Source: Cohnella lubricantis (GTDB lineage: Bacteria; Bacillota; Bacilli; Paenibacillales; Paenibacillaceae). Taken from it: a stretch of DNA of 64,000 nt. The stretch spans positions 88,338-152,337 of the forward strand of contig NZ_JACJVN010000019.1 of assembly GCF_014212015.1 (NCBI RefSeq), in the 5' to 3' direction. Below the pieces are notes generated by a model. That model worked only from the letters and a program-made list of their open reading frames with translations, searched no databases and was not told the DNA's origin. Below are positions 36,484-45,307 of the stretch, piece by piece (position 1 is the stretch's first letter; every line of letters starts with the position of its first letter). The position numbers and the translations under genes are program-made.

Positions 36484-36834
36484 TTGCGTAAGATTAAGAT
36501 GGATTTGTACGCGGATTGGATTGAGACGGTGAAGCAGATCTTCCGCGGGTCCGGCCATCCGTTCGAGCCCGGGACGCCGGACGAGGTGATCGGCCAGACG
36601 TATTACCGGCAGACATCGGAGACCGACGAGGAAGCGGCTCAGCGGCACGAAGCGAACGTGGAGCGGCTTCGCGAGATGGAGCGGAAGATCCGCGACCACT
36701 TCGGCGACGTGATCGAGCCGGACCTGCGCAAGCGAACCGGGTACGAAGGCGACAGCTTCGAATTCAAATGGATCTACCTGCAGGGGGAGAAGATTGTCGA
36801 GCTGAATTCGGAATATATGATTCCGCTGGAATAG
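36484..36834 (+). CDS. Conserved hypothetical small protein
   Basis: I do not recognise this family. The protein of about 116 residues is charged and soluble, begins RKIKMDLYADWIETVKQIF, carries a helical middle (EEAAQRHEANVERLREMERKI) and ends with a strand-rich part, EFKWIYLQGEKIVELNSEYM. A TTG at 36484 has AAGAGGTG 9 nt upstream. A GTG at 36472 overlaps that site. The reading frame keeps the third-position GC bias of its neighbours, so it is probably a real gene. Confidence 0.55.
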   Translation: MRKIKMDLYADWIETVKQIFRGSGHPFEPGTPDEVIGQTYYRQTSETDEEAAQRHEANVERLREMERKIRDHFGDVIEPDLRKRTGYEGDSFEFKWIYLQGEKIVELNSEYMIPLE

Positions 36835-37069
36835 AACCTGCGAAAAGGGCGCACCGAGGCGATGGGATGTGCTCCCCATACGGTAGTCAGGTGAACGTAT
36901 AGAGCCTGTTACTGTGAGGGGAGTATTCTTGCATGTTCCAACAAAGAATAGATATCCTCAGTAATTCTAAGAATTGTCCAGAAATCAAGAAGAATCGGAC
37001 CGGCAGCTGTTGTCTCCCTCATGCTATAATCTATTAATTAAGGGTTGTCTTCAACAAGGGGGAGCCGGT

Positions 37070-38896
37070 GTGAACAATAGACGAACCTTACTGAAGTCTT
37101 CCATTCGCAGCAAAATTCTGCTGTCATTCTTCCTATGCATCATCGTGCCGGGTTCGTTCATGATCTATTATACATTCCGTTCTTCGCAAGAAGTACTGCG
37201 CGAGCAGATCGATCGGAGCAACAAGGAGGTCGTGACACGGATCGCCTCCAATATGGACAATCTGTCGGAACGGATGATGAATGCCTCCAATCTGATCGTC
37301 AACGACCCGGATATTCAAAGCTTTCTTCTGATGGATACGGATTGGACGGACAATTACGATTCTTTCCAACGATATCAAAGCATCCAGACAAAGCTTGCCA
37401 ACTTGAAGGAACTCGTCATGGACAGCGATGCCATTGTCGCGGTGGTCGATTATCGCGGCTACGTCCATTCGGCGCCTAATCCTTCGGGCGGACGGATCGA
37501 ATACAACGATTTAGCCATGGAGAAGTGGTTCGCCGAGACGGCGAAAGCCGGCGGCTGGCCGCATTGGGAATTTCCTTATGAAGGAGCGATGGCCGGGCAA
37601 GGAAGCGACGAAGACGGAGAGTGGTTCCTCCTCGCCAGGCTGATCAAGTCGCAGCAGGGAGACGAAGGAATCGGCCTAGCGGTTATCGGCGTGCCTGCAG
37701 CTACTTTCTTCCCAGGGGATGAGACGCTCGGCCAGGATAAGCAGACGAATACGCTGTTGCTCGCGTCCGGCAACCGGCGTTTGTTGGATTCGGCTGGTCC
37801 GGCTCTGCCGGAGCTGACCGACAAGCTTCTGGAATCGGTTCCTCCCGATTCAGGCGGCAGCGCGGTGAAGGTCAAGACGGCCGACCGGTCATATGTCGCC
37901 CGTGCGGTCCAGGTGCCGCAACTAGGTTGGGAGCTTGTCAATGTGGTGCCGCAGACGGAACTGATGCAGCAATTGCAACGAATCAAGAACCAGTCTTACT
38001 TGTGGCTGTTTGCCTGGTTTGCAGTGTTTACGATCGTATTTGTGCTGCTGATGCTGAGTTTCACCAAACCTCTGAGAGCGTTGCTGTTGCTCATGGGCCG
38101 CGTCGGCAAGGGAGATTTCAACGTGCAAGTCGCGGTCAAAGGGAGGGATGAAGTCGCGCGTCTAGGCGCGCACTTCAACTTGATGACCGCCAACTTGCGG
38201 GAGCTAATCGACCGGCTGTCGGATGAGCAGAAACGCAAGGATGAAGCGCGATTTCAGGCGCTTCAGGCGCAGATCAACCCTCACTTTCTGTTCAATACGC
38301 TCAATTCGATGAAGTGGATGGCAACGCTATCCGGCGCGAAGCACGTAAGCCAGATGATGACGAAGCTCGGTAAGCTTCTTGAATTTACGATGAGATATGA
38401 CCGCGAGTTCATCCCGCTGGCGGAGGAGTTCGCCCGGCTGGAAGACTATTTGGATTTGCAGCGAATCCGGTTCCATGACAACGTCTTGATCGAGACGGAT
38501 CTGCCGGAGGAGCTGAAGGGCTGCGGCATTCTAAAGTTCACCCTGCAGCCGATCGTCGAGAACGCTATCATTCACGGCAACCGGACCCCGCTCGGCATTC
38601 GCATCTCCGCTGCCGAAGCAGACGGTCAATTGGAGTTGATCGTCGCCGATAACGGCGTTGGCATGGATGCTATGCAACTGGAGGAACTGGTCCAGTCGAT
38701 GAACCACAGCCATTCGCGCTTTAACGGCATCGGCATCCGCAACGTGCATGAACGGATACGCATGCATTACGGCGATCGGTTCGGCGTACTGCTGCGCAGC
38801 GTTCCCGGCGAGGGGACGACGGTGACGATTCGGATGCCGATTCTTCCACAAAAGATTGCGTCTCACGACGATAATGCTAAGCAACTTGAAGGATAG
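37070..38896 (+). CDS. YesM-like sensor histidine kinase
   Basis: Kinase of about 608 residues of the LytS/YesM class. A membrane helix at about 13-34 leads to an extracellular Cache-like domain (about 40-300), then a second helix near 312-332, HAMP, the His_kinase motif NPHFLFNTLNSMKW near 400, and an ATPase domain with IVENAIIHG and the DNGVGM box. The GTG start follows AGGGGGAG. It lies 12 nt before its YesN-type partner, upstream of a sugar importer, and probably senses an extracellular carbohydrate directly or through the binding protein. Confidence 0.86.
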   Translation: MNNRRTLLKSSIRSKILLSFFLCIIVPGSFMIYYTFRSSQEVLREQIDRSNKEVVTRIASNMDNLSERMMNASNLIVNDPDIQSFLLMDTDWTDNYDSFQRYQSIQTKLANLKELVMDSDAIVAVVDYRGYVHSAPNPSGGRIEYNDLAMEKWFAETAKAGGWPHWEFPYEGAMAGQGSDEDGEWFLLARLIKSQQGDEGIGLAVIGVPAATFFPGDETLGQDKQTNTLLLASGNRRLLDSAGPALPELTDKLLESVPPDSGGSAVKVKTADRSYVARAVQVPQLGWELVNVVPQTELMQQLQRIKNQSYLWLFAWFAVFTIVFVLLMLSFTKPLRALLLLMGRVGKGDFNVQVAVKGRDEVARLGAHFNLMTANLRELIDRLSDEQKRKDEARFQALQAQINPHFLFNTLNSMKWMATLSGAKHVSQMMTKLGKLLEFTMRYDREFIPLAEEFARLEDYLDLQRIRFHDNVLIETDLPEELKGCGILKFTLQPIVENAIIHGNRTPLGIRISAAEADGQLELIVADNGVGMDAMQLEELVQSMNHSHSRFNGIGIRNVHERIRMHYGDRFGVLLRSVPGEGTTVTIRMPILPQKIASHDDNAKQLEG

Positions 38897-38908
38897 GAGG
38901 CTGCCAAG

Positions 38909-40555
38909 GTGATTCGCGTCTTGATTGCTGACGATGAGATATTGGTTCGTGTCGGTCTGAAAACAATCATCCCGTGGGAGCAGCACGGCTTCGAGCTGAT
39001 CGGCGAAGCGTCCAACGGCCTTGAGACGCTGGAGATTCTCCGCCGTGAGCCGTGTCACATCCTGCTGACCGATATCCGCATGCCGCATTGCGATGGCCTT
39101 GCCGTGATCGAACAGCTGCGGGACTTGTCGCCCTCCACGAAATGCTTGATTCTCTCCAGCCATAACGACTTCGAATACGTACGGAAAGCGCTTCAGCTGG
39201 GAGCAGCCGATTACGTGCTGAAGCTGACGATGGAGCCCGAAGAGCTGTTGGAGAAGCTGATCGCGCTGAAGGGACAGATCATTCGCGATAATGAGAAGCT
39301 CATGGAGGCTAGCGAGCGCGAATACAAGATGAGCGTCTACAGCAAGGAGGCGAAGGAGAGCCGGCTTCGCGATCTGCTCGTCAAAGACTGCTCAGTGAAG
39401 GATATCGAGGATTTCCGCCAAGAATTCGACTTGCAGTTGGGCGAAGACGAACCGCCGATCTATTACGTCGTCAATCTTCAGTTGGACAAGTATCAGGAAG
39501 CGCTGGAGGAGAATCGGTTCCAGAGCGAACGGCTGCTTAATTTTACGGTCAAGAACATTCTGGTAGAGATACTCAAGAAATACGCGCAGGGCGAGTTCGC
39601 GGAGATCGGCGGCGGCGAATTCTCGCTTGTCACGGCTGAGGATCCGCGCGGTATGCTGGACGAGATGGGCGCTGCCGTGAATACTTTCCTCAGGTTGTCG
39701 ATGTCAGCGGGAATATCTGCTCAGTTGGAGAGGCTTCAGGATCTCCACGCTGGCTATTTGCAAGCGGAAGAAGCGCTTCAGGAGCGATTCTACGAGGGCT
39801 ACGGGAGCATTAACGAATACCAATCCCTTCGCTATGCGGCTTCGAGTAAGCCGGCAGGGGAGCCAAGCGCGGCGTCGTGGATCGAAGACGAATGGTTCAA
39901 GCTTCTCGAGCTGCGCGATTCCGAAGCCGTACGGCAGAAGCTAGGCGCATGGTACGAAGTGTCCCGCGAGGAGCGTGAACATCCCGAGCTGCTCAGGGAG
40001 CAGTGGGTTCAGCTCGTACACGTCTTCGGACAATATGCGGCCAAGCTTCGCGGGGACCTGTATTCGATCCCGCTCTACGACGGGATGTACCCGTTGCACG
40101 CCGTGCGGAGCTTGCAGACGCTGCAAGACATCTACGGTTGGTTCACCGGGTGGGTCCAAGTTTATTTGGATTATACGCAGCAACTGGCAGGCACGCAGTG
40201 GCGTCCGGAGATCCAAACGGCCGCAGCGATCATCTCCGAACGCTATCGTGACAACTTGAAGGTGTCCGAGCTGGCGAGAGAGGTCGGCTTTACGGAGAAT
40301 TATCTCAGCGTGCTCTTCAAGAAAGAAACCGGCGAGACGATTATGGATTACTTGACGAGAATCCGTATGGACAGAGCGCGTGAACTTCTCAAAGATCAAG
40401 CCTATAAGATCTATGAAGTATCGGAACAGGTCGGCTACAGCGATGCCAATTATTTTAGCAAGCTGTTCAAGAGGATGGAAGGCGTCTACCCGCTCGAATT
40501 CCGCAAGCTTGCGCTCGGCCGCACGCCAACATCCAAGAATAAGACGGTTTCATGA
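38909..40555 (+). CDS. YesN-like response regulator (AraC-type)
   Basis: Regulator of 548 residues. The receiver domain (1-120) has acidic ADDE, the phospho-Asp in HILLTDIRMP near residue 54, and a KLTMEPE segment where the Lys normally sits. A long middle region is followed by two AraC-type helix-turn-helix units at about 440-540 (LKVSELAREVGFTENYLSVL and YEVSEQVGYSDANYFSKLF). It should activate the importer operon that starts 86 nt downstream. Confidence 0.87.
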   Translation: MIRVLIADDEILVRVGLKTIIPWEQHGFELIGEASNGLETLEILRREPCHILLTDIRMPHCDGLAVIEQLRDLSPSTKCLILSSHNDFEYVRKALQLGAADYVLKLTMEPEELLEKLIALKGQIIRDNEKLMEASEREYKMSVYSKEAKESRLRDLLVKDCSVKDIEDFRQEFDLQLGEDEPPIYYVVNLQLDKYQEALEENRFQSERLLNFTVKNILVEILKKYAQGEFAEIGGGEFSLVTAEDPRGMLDEMGAAVNTFLRLSMSAGISAQLERLQDLHAGYLQAEEALQERFYEGYGSINEYQSLRYAASSKPAGEPSAASWIEDEWFKLLELRDSEAVRQKLGAWYEVSREEREHPELLREQWVQLVHVFGQYAAKLRGDLYSIPLYDGMYPLHAVRSLQTLQDIYGWFTGWVQVYLDYTQQLAGTQWRPEIQTAAAIISERYRDNLKVSELAREVGFTENYLSVLFKKETGETIMDYLTRIRMDRARELLKDQAYKIYEVSEQVGYSDANYFSKLFKRMEGVYPLEFRKLALGRTPTSKNKTVS

Positions 40556-40595
40556 ATAAATAATCCATTCTTTACGGCGCCCCCCTTCTGATACG

Positions 40596-40610
40596 CTGTA
40601 ATCGCATTCA
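40596..40610 (+). promoter_or_regulatory. Candidate cre site upstream of the GH65-linked importer
   Basis: CTGTAATCGCATTCA matches the relaxed CcpA site WTGNAANCGNWNNCW at all but the first position. It lies 32 nt before the sugar-binding protein gene, where bound CcpA would block transcription. Confidence 0.6.
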
Positions 40611-40641
40611 AAGTATCCACATAAATCGGAGGGGAATCGTT

Positions 40642-41976
40642 TTGAACAAATGGTTGAAAAGTTCGGCTGCGTTGGCGCTAGTCTCGACCATGGTCCTGGC
40701 CGGCTGCGGCAATAACGGCGATAGCGGGAGCGATGCGGCGGGAAGCGGCGAAGCAGGGAAGAAAGCCGTCACACTGAAGCTCTGGGGCGGCGTTCCGGAG
40801 GAGAACGGACCGAAGGCCGTTGTCGACAAGTGGAACCAAGCACACCCGGACATTCAAGTGGAATACGTTCGCTACGTCAACGACGACACGGGCAACACGA
40901 AGCTCGACACCGCGCTGATGACCCAAAGCGATGCGCCGGATCTGTTCTTCAGCTACGGCGAGAATAACCTGTACCGCCGCGAGAACGCCGGCATGACGGC
41001 GCCGCTGGACGATCTGATCAAGCAATACAACTTCAATGTCGATGAAGTCATCGGCAACGACAATGTCATCAAGTACAACAATCAGATTCATTACTTACCG
41101 GGTTACAAGAACATCGACTTCGTCGTCTTGAACAAGAAGGCTCTTGACGAAGCGGGCGAGCAAGTGCCGACTGATTGGACTTGGGACGACTTCGCGGCTC
41201 TTGCGGCTAAGCTGAACAATGGCGCGATGAAGGGCGCGTTCGTCACGCCGGGAGCGGATCTGCTCATCGGCAAGTTCACGCTGGTCGATTCCAAGCCGAA
41301 CGACTCCTTCTACGCCGAGGACGGAACGTCCAACTTCAACAATCCGGCCATGCAGAAGGGGTTGGAAATTCAAAAGCAGCTGTACGATAACGGCATCATG
41401 GTTCCATGGGCTGAAGCGCTCGCCAACAAGCTCGACCCGGCTAACGAGCTGCTCTCCGGCAAGGCGGCCATGGTTTACGGCGGCGCATGGATGATGCGCG
41501 ATCTGAAGGATACGACGAAGTATCCGCGCGACTTCCCGGTCGCCTTCGCTCCGGCCCCGCAGCTTGAGACAGGGAAGAATGTGAACAACGGCGGCATGAA
41601 CGACTTCCTGTCGATCAACCAGAACAGCTCCAGCAAGGATGCCGCGTTCCAGTTCATGGCTTGGTACCTGACGGAAGGCAACATGGATATGGTGCCGGGC
41701 GGACGCATCCCGACGAACATGAGCGTGGACTTCGGCCAGCTGACGAAGCTGATCGTCGGCGATGCGACGAATATTATCGACGAGGCGTCGCTCAGCAACG
41801 TTCTGAAAGGCAACTACACGTTTGCAACGAGAATCAAGTCCGAAGGATACTCCCAGATTAACAACGTCATGAAGGAAGAAGCCGAGAAGTTCTTCATGAA
41901 CGTGCAGACGATCGACAAGACGCTCTCTACGATGAAGGAGCGCGCCGACAAAGCGATCCAAGAAGCACAGCAATAA
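40642..41976 (+). CDS. Sugar-binding lipoprotein of an ABC importer (MsmE-type)
   Basis: Family 1 solute-binding protein of 444 residues. The signal peptide ends in a lipobox, MVLAGCGN, near residue 22, so it is anchored outside the membrane. Typical segments include KLWGGVPEENGPKAVVDKWN and GKAAMVYGGAWMM. The start is a TTG with GGAGGGG upstream. Linked permeases and a GH65 phosphorylase suggest an alpha-linked disaccharide as ligand. Confidence 0.88.
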   Translation: MNKWLKSSAALALVSTMVLAGCGNNGDSGSDAAGSGEAGKKAVTLKLWGGVPEENGPKAVVDKWNQAHPDIQVEYVRYVNDDTGNTKLDTALMTQSDAPDLFFSYGENNLYRRENAGMTAPLDDLIKQYNFNVDEVIGNDNVIKYNNQIHYLPGYKNIDFVVLNKKALDEAGEQVPTDWTWDDFAALAAKLNNGAMKGAFVTPGADLLIGKFTLVDSKPNDSFYAEDGTSNFNNPAMQKGLEIQKQLYDNGIMVPWAEALANKLDPANELLSGKAAMVYGGAWMMRDLKDTTKYPRDFPVAFAPAPQLETGKNVNNGGMNDFLSINQNSSSKDAAFQFMAWYLTEGNMDMVPGGRIPTNMSVDFGQLTKLIVGDATNIIDEASLSNVLKGNYTFATRIKSEGYSQINNVMKEEAEKFFMNVQTIDKTLSTMKERADKAIQEAQQ

Positions 41977-41989
41977 GGCTGCTCCGATT

Positions 41990-42031
41990 GAAGCCTGTAC
42001 CCGTTCGCGCGGGTGCAGGCTTCTTCTTGTT
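41990..42031 (+). terminator. Attenuating hairpin between binding protein and permeases
   Basis: A 14-bp stem (41990-42003 with 42010-42023, with one mispaired position) is followed by TTCTTGTTTG. Such partial terminators let the binding protein be made in excess of the permeases. Confidence 0.7.
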
Positions 42032-42136
42032 TGACGAATATCATAGAATCCTCCCGAAAGGAACAAGTTCCGTCCATGTCCCGGCTCCGGCTGGAGTCGT
42101 ACAATGGGTCTAACTTCGGAAAAGGTGTGAAAAGAG

Positions 42137-43033
42137 ATGAAGATGAATCGCAACAAGCGGGCGGAGACGATCGCGGGCTACTTGTTCATTCTGCCGAACT
42201 TCCTCGGCGTGTTCGTACTCGTGCTGTTCCCGCTCCTGTTCAGTCTCGTCATGGTGTTCACGGACTGGGATTACTTGCAAGGGTTCGCTGGCGTGACTTG
42301 GGTCGGGCTGGACAACTTCGTGAAGCTGTTTTCGGACGAGTACTTTCTAAAGTCGCTTGAGAACAACGTGATTTTTACCGTAGTGACGGTTCCCTGTTCA
42401 ATGGTCATTGGATTGGTCGTCGCGGTAGTGCTCAATAAATTCGTGTATCTCAAAAATTTACTGCGCGTGCTGTTCTTCCTTCCGTACGTCAGCAGCATCG
42501 TGGCGATCTCGATCGTGTGGACCGTGCTGTATAACTCGACGGACGGTCCGATCAACGCCGCTCTCCGCTCGCTCGGGATCAGCCATCCGCCGGGTTGGCT
42601 GGCCGATCCGCAGTGGGCGCTCATCGCGATCATGATTATGGTCATCTGGACGTATACCGGGTATACGATGGTGCTGTACATGGCCGGTCTGCAGGGCATC
42701 TCGAAGGACTTGTACGAAGCGGCAAGCATCGATGGCGCCACGAATCTGCGCAGCTTCTTCCGCATTACGGTTCCGATGCTGAAGCCAACCAGCTTCCTTA
42801 TCTCGGTGACGCTCATGATCTCCACGTTCCAGGTGTTCGCGGCTGTCGCCGTTATGACGAAGGGCGGACCGATCAACTCGACGACGGTGCTCGCTTATCG
42901 CATTTATATCGAAGCATTCCAGAACTACAAGATGGGCTACGCCGCAGCCATGTCATGGGTGCTGTTCCTCATTATCTTCGTCATTACAATCGTTCAGTGG
43001 CAGGGACAGAAGCGCTGGCAGAACCATTTCTAA
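42137..43033 (+). CDS. Sugar ABC permease (MsmF/MalF-type)
   Basis: Permease of 298 residues with six membrane segments and the coupling motif EAASIDGATNLRSFFRITVPM near residue 195, which docks the ATPase. It is the first of two permeases of the importer. The gene overlaps nothing and has GGTGTG upstream. No ATPase gene is in the locus, so a shared MsmX-type ATPase from elsewhere must drive it. Confidence 0.88.
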   Translation: MKMNRNKRAETIAGYLFILPNFLGVFVLVLFPLLFSLVMVFTDWDYLQGFAGVTWVGLDNFVKLFSDEYFLKSLENNVIFTVVTVPCSMVIGLVVAVVLNKFVYLKNLLRVLFFLPYVSSIVAISIVWTVLYNSTDGPINAALRSLGISHPPGWLADPQWALIAIMIMVIWTYTGYTMVLYMAGLQGISKDLYEAASIDGATNLRSFFRITVPMLKPTSFLISVTLMISTFQVFAAVAVMTKGGPINSTTVLAYRIYIEAFQNYKMGYAAAMSWVLFLIIFVITIVQWQGQKRWQNHF

Positions 43034-43051
43034 GGGAAGGGGGATCTATCC

Positions 43052-43894
43052 GTGAATTTATCGTTAAGAAACCGCAGTATCGCCATCAAAGCCGTGATGA
43101 CCGTAATCTTCGGCATACTGGCCATCATCGCCGTCACGCCGTTCCTTTGGATGCTCTCGGCTTCATTCAAGCAGCCGGCCGACTTGTTCAAGTATCCGAT
43201 CGAGTGGATTCCGAAGAAGTGGGACTTGGACAATTACAAGGAAGTCTGGTTCGGGCAATATCCGTTCTTCCTTTATTACTGGAATTCGATCAAGATTACG
43301 GTCATAACCGTCGTCGGCTGCCTATTCACCAGCTCCCTCGCGGGCTTTGCCTTCGCCAAGCTGCAGTTTAAGGGCAAAGAGGCGCTCTTCTTGCTGTACC
43401 TGGCGACGATGATCATTCCATCACAGATTTTGCTCGTCCCGCGCTTCGTACTGTTCGACAAGCTGGGACTCATCAATTCGCATTGGTCGATCATCCTGCC
43501 GGGCGTGTTCTCGGTGCTAGGCACGTTCATGATGCGACAGTTCTTCAGCACGCTGCCGAACGAGATTCTCGAAGCGGCACGAGTCGACGGAGCCGGCTAT
43601 TGGCGGATGTTCTGGCGGATCAGTCTGCCGCTGACGAAGCCCGCTCTCGTCACGCTGCTCATCTTGACGTTCACGTGGCACTGGAACGAATACGAGAATC
43701 CGCTTATTTTCTTGCGGGACAACGATCTGTACACGATTCCGCTGGGCCTCACCAACTACGTGGATGAGAACAGCACGAACTATACGCTGATCATGGCCGC
43801 TTCCGTCTCGGCGCTGCTGCCGCTGATCGCGATCGTGGCCATCTTCCAGAAGTGGTTCATCGAAGGGATCGCCAGTTCAGGCGTCAAAGGCTAA
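43052..43894 (+). CDS. Sugar ABC permease (MsmG/MalG-type)
   Basis: Second permease, 280 residues and six membrane segments, with the coupling motif EAARVDGAGYWRMFWRISLP near residue 178. The GTG start has AGGGGGAT upstream and lies 18 nt after the first permease gene. The pair forms the membrane channel of the importer. Confidence 0.88.
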   Translation: MNLSLRNRSIAIKAVMTVIFGILAIIAVTPFLWMLSASFKQPADLFKYPIEWIPKKWDLDNYKEVWFGQYPFFLYYWNSIKITVITVVGCLFTSSLAGFAFAKLQFKGKEALFLLYLATMIIPSQILLVPRFVLFDKLGLINSHWSIILPGVFSVLGTFMMRQFFSTLPNEILEAARVDGAGYWRMFWRISLPLTKPALVTLLILTFTWHWNEYENPLIFLRDNDLYTIPLGLTNYVDENSTNYTLIMAASVSALLPLIAIVAIFQKWFIEGIASSGVKG

Positions 43895-43940
43895 TCAAAC
43901 CAGCAAGCCGATCGGGCTTCAACTATGGAGGGCATAAATC

Positions 43941-45293
43941 ATGAATCAAGTGATCGATACAGATGTCGTCGTCGTCGGAGGAGGACCCGCCGGCATTAAC
44001 GCCGCTCTGGCGGCGGGCCGGAACGGGGCCAGAACGCTGCTGATCGAACGGTACGGATTCCTCGGCGGCATGTCGACTGTCGCACTCGTCTACCCGTGGA
44101 TGACATTCCACACGATGGAAGGCAAGCAGGTCATCGCCGGCATCGCTCAGGAGATCGTCGAACGGCTGCAGGCGCTTCATGCTTCTCCCGGACATGTTCG
44201 CGATACGTGCGGATTCGTGCATACGATTACGCCGTTCCACCCGGAAATCTACAAGGTGCTTGTCATGGACATGCTCAAGGAGGCTGGCGTCAAGCTGCTG
44301 CTGCACAGCTTCGTCGACGGGGTTCAGATGAGCGGGGTCGGCGGAGAGCATATTGAGTCCGTGCGCATCACGACGAAGTCGGGGCCGGTAACCGTGCGTG
44401 CCAAGATGTTCGTCGATACGAGCGGCGACGCCGATATCGCTTGGCTGTCCGGCGCGCCGGTGCTGCAAGGCCGCGACTCGGATCGGCTCACGCAGCCCAT
44501 GACGATGAAGTTCCGCATGCGCGGCGTCGATCTGGCGGCGGTGAAGCGCTACATGATCGAGCATCCGGACGAGTTCTACCGGAAGACGCCGATCGCGGAG
44601 CTGGATCAGCTGCCGTTGTCGGCCGTGCAGGGCTTCTATAAGCATTGGAAGGAAGCGGATCTGCCGATTAACCGCGACCAGGTGTTGTTCTTCACCGGAC
44701 CGGAAGAGGACGAGGTCTTGGTTAATATGACGCGGGTGCAAGGTCTCGACGGAACGAAGGTCGAGGATTTGACCTTGGCGGAGGAGGAAGGCCGCCGGCA
44801 GGTGCTGATGGTCGCGGATTTCATGAGGCAGCGGCTCCCCGGCTTCGAACGCGCCTCGATCTCGCAGGTCGGCGCGCAGATCGGCATCCGCGAGACGCGC
44901 CGCCTCGACGGCCAATACAGCCTGCAGATCGAGGACGTCACCGAAGGCCGTCGTTTCGAAGACGTCATTGCCCGCAGCGGCTATCCGATCGACATTCACG
45001 ATCCGAAGACCAAGGGAGTCACGGCCGCGTGGATCGCGGGAGACGGCGCTTACGACATTCCGTATCGCGCGCTGCTGGCGAAGAAGGTCGATAACTTGCT
45101 GGCGGGCGGACGCTGCATCTCAACAAGCCATGAGGCGCTGGCGACGACTCGATTGTCGCCAAGCTGCATGGCGACCGGCCAGGCTGCCGGAACGGCAGCC
45201 GCGCTGTCGGCAGCGGCGGGAATCTCCCCGCAATCGCTGGATGTGAAGCGGCTGCAGGAGACGCTTGTGAAGCAAGGCGCCATCTTACATTAA
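43941..45293 (+). CDS. FAD-dependent oxidoreductase (FAD_oxidored family)
   Basis: Flavoprotein of 450 residues. The Rossmann FAD motif VVVGGGPAGINAALAAGRNG is at residues 9-28, FVDTSGDADIA near 157, and the C-terminal FAD contact region has LLAGGRCISTSHEALATTRL near 385. It belongs to the FAD_oxidored group often found in carbohydrate loci of Paenibacillus and related bacteria, where the substrate is usually unknown. It sits in line between the importer permeases and the GH65 fusion, with 47 and 14 nt gaps, so it probably acts on the imported sugar or its product. Confidence 0.8.
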   Translation: MNQVIDTDVVVVGGGPAGINAALAAGRNGARTLLIERYGFLGGMSTVALVYPWMTFHTMEGKQVIAGIAQEIVERLQALHASPGHVRDTCGFVHTITPFHPEIYKVLVMDMLKEAGVKLLLHSFVDGVQMSGVGGEHIESVRITTKSGPVTVRAKMFVDTSGDADIAWLSGAPVLQGRDSDRLTQPMTMKFRMRGVDLAAVKRYMIEHPDEFYRKTPIAELDQLPLSAVQGFYKHWKEADLPINRDQVLFFTGPEEDEVLVNMTRVQGLDGTKVEDLTLAEEEGRRQVLMVADFMRQRLPGFERASISQVGAQIGIRETRRLDGQYSLQIEDVTEGRRFEDVIARSGYPIDIHDPKTKGVTAAWIAGDGAYDIPYRALLAKKVDNLLAGGRCISTSHEALATTRLSPSCMATGQAAGTAAALSAAAGISPQSLDVKRLQETLVKQGAILH

Positions 45294-45307
45294 GGGAGTT
45301 ATCAACG

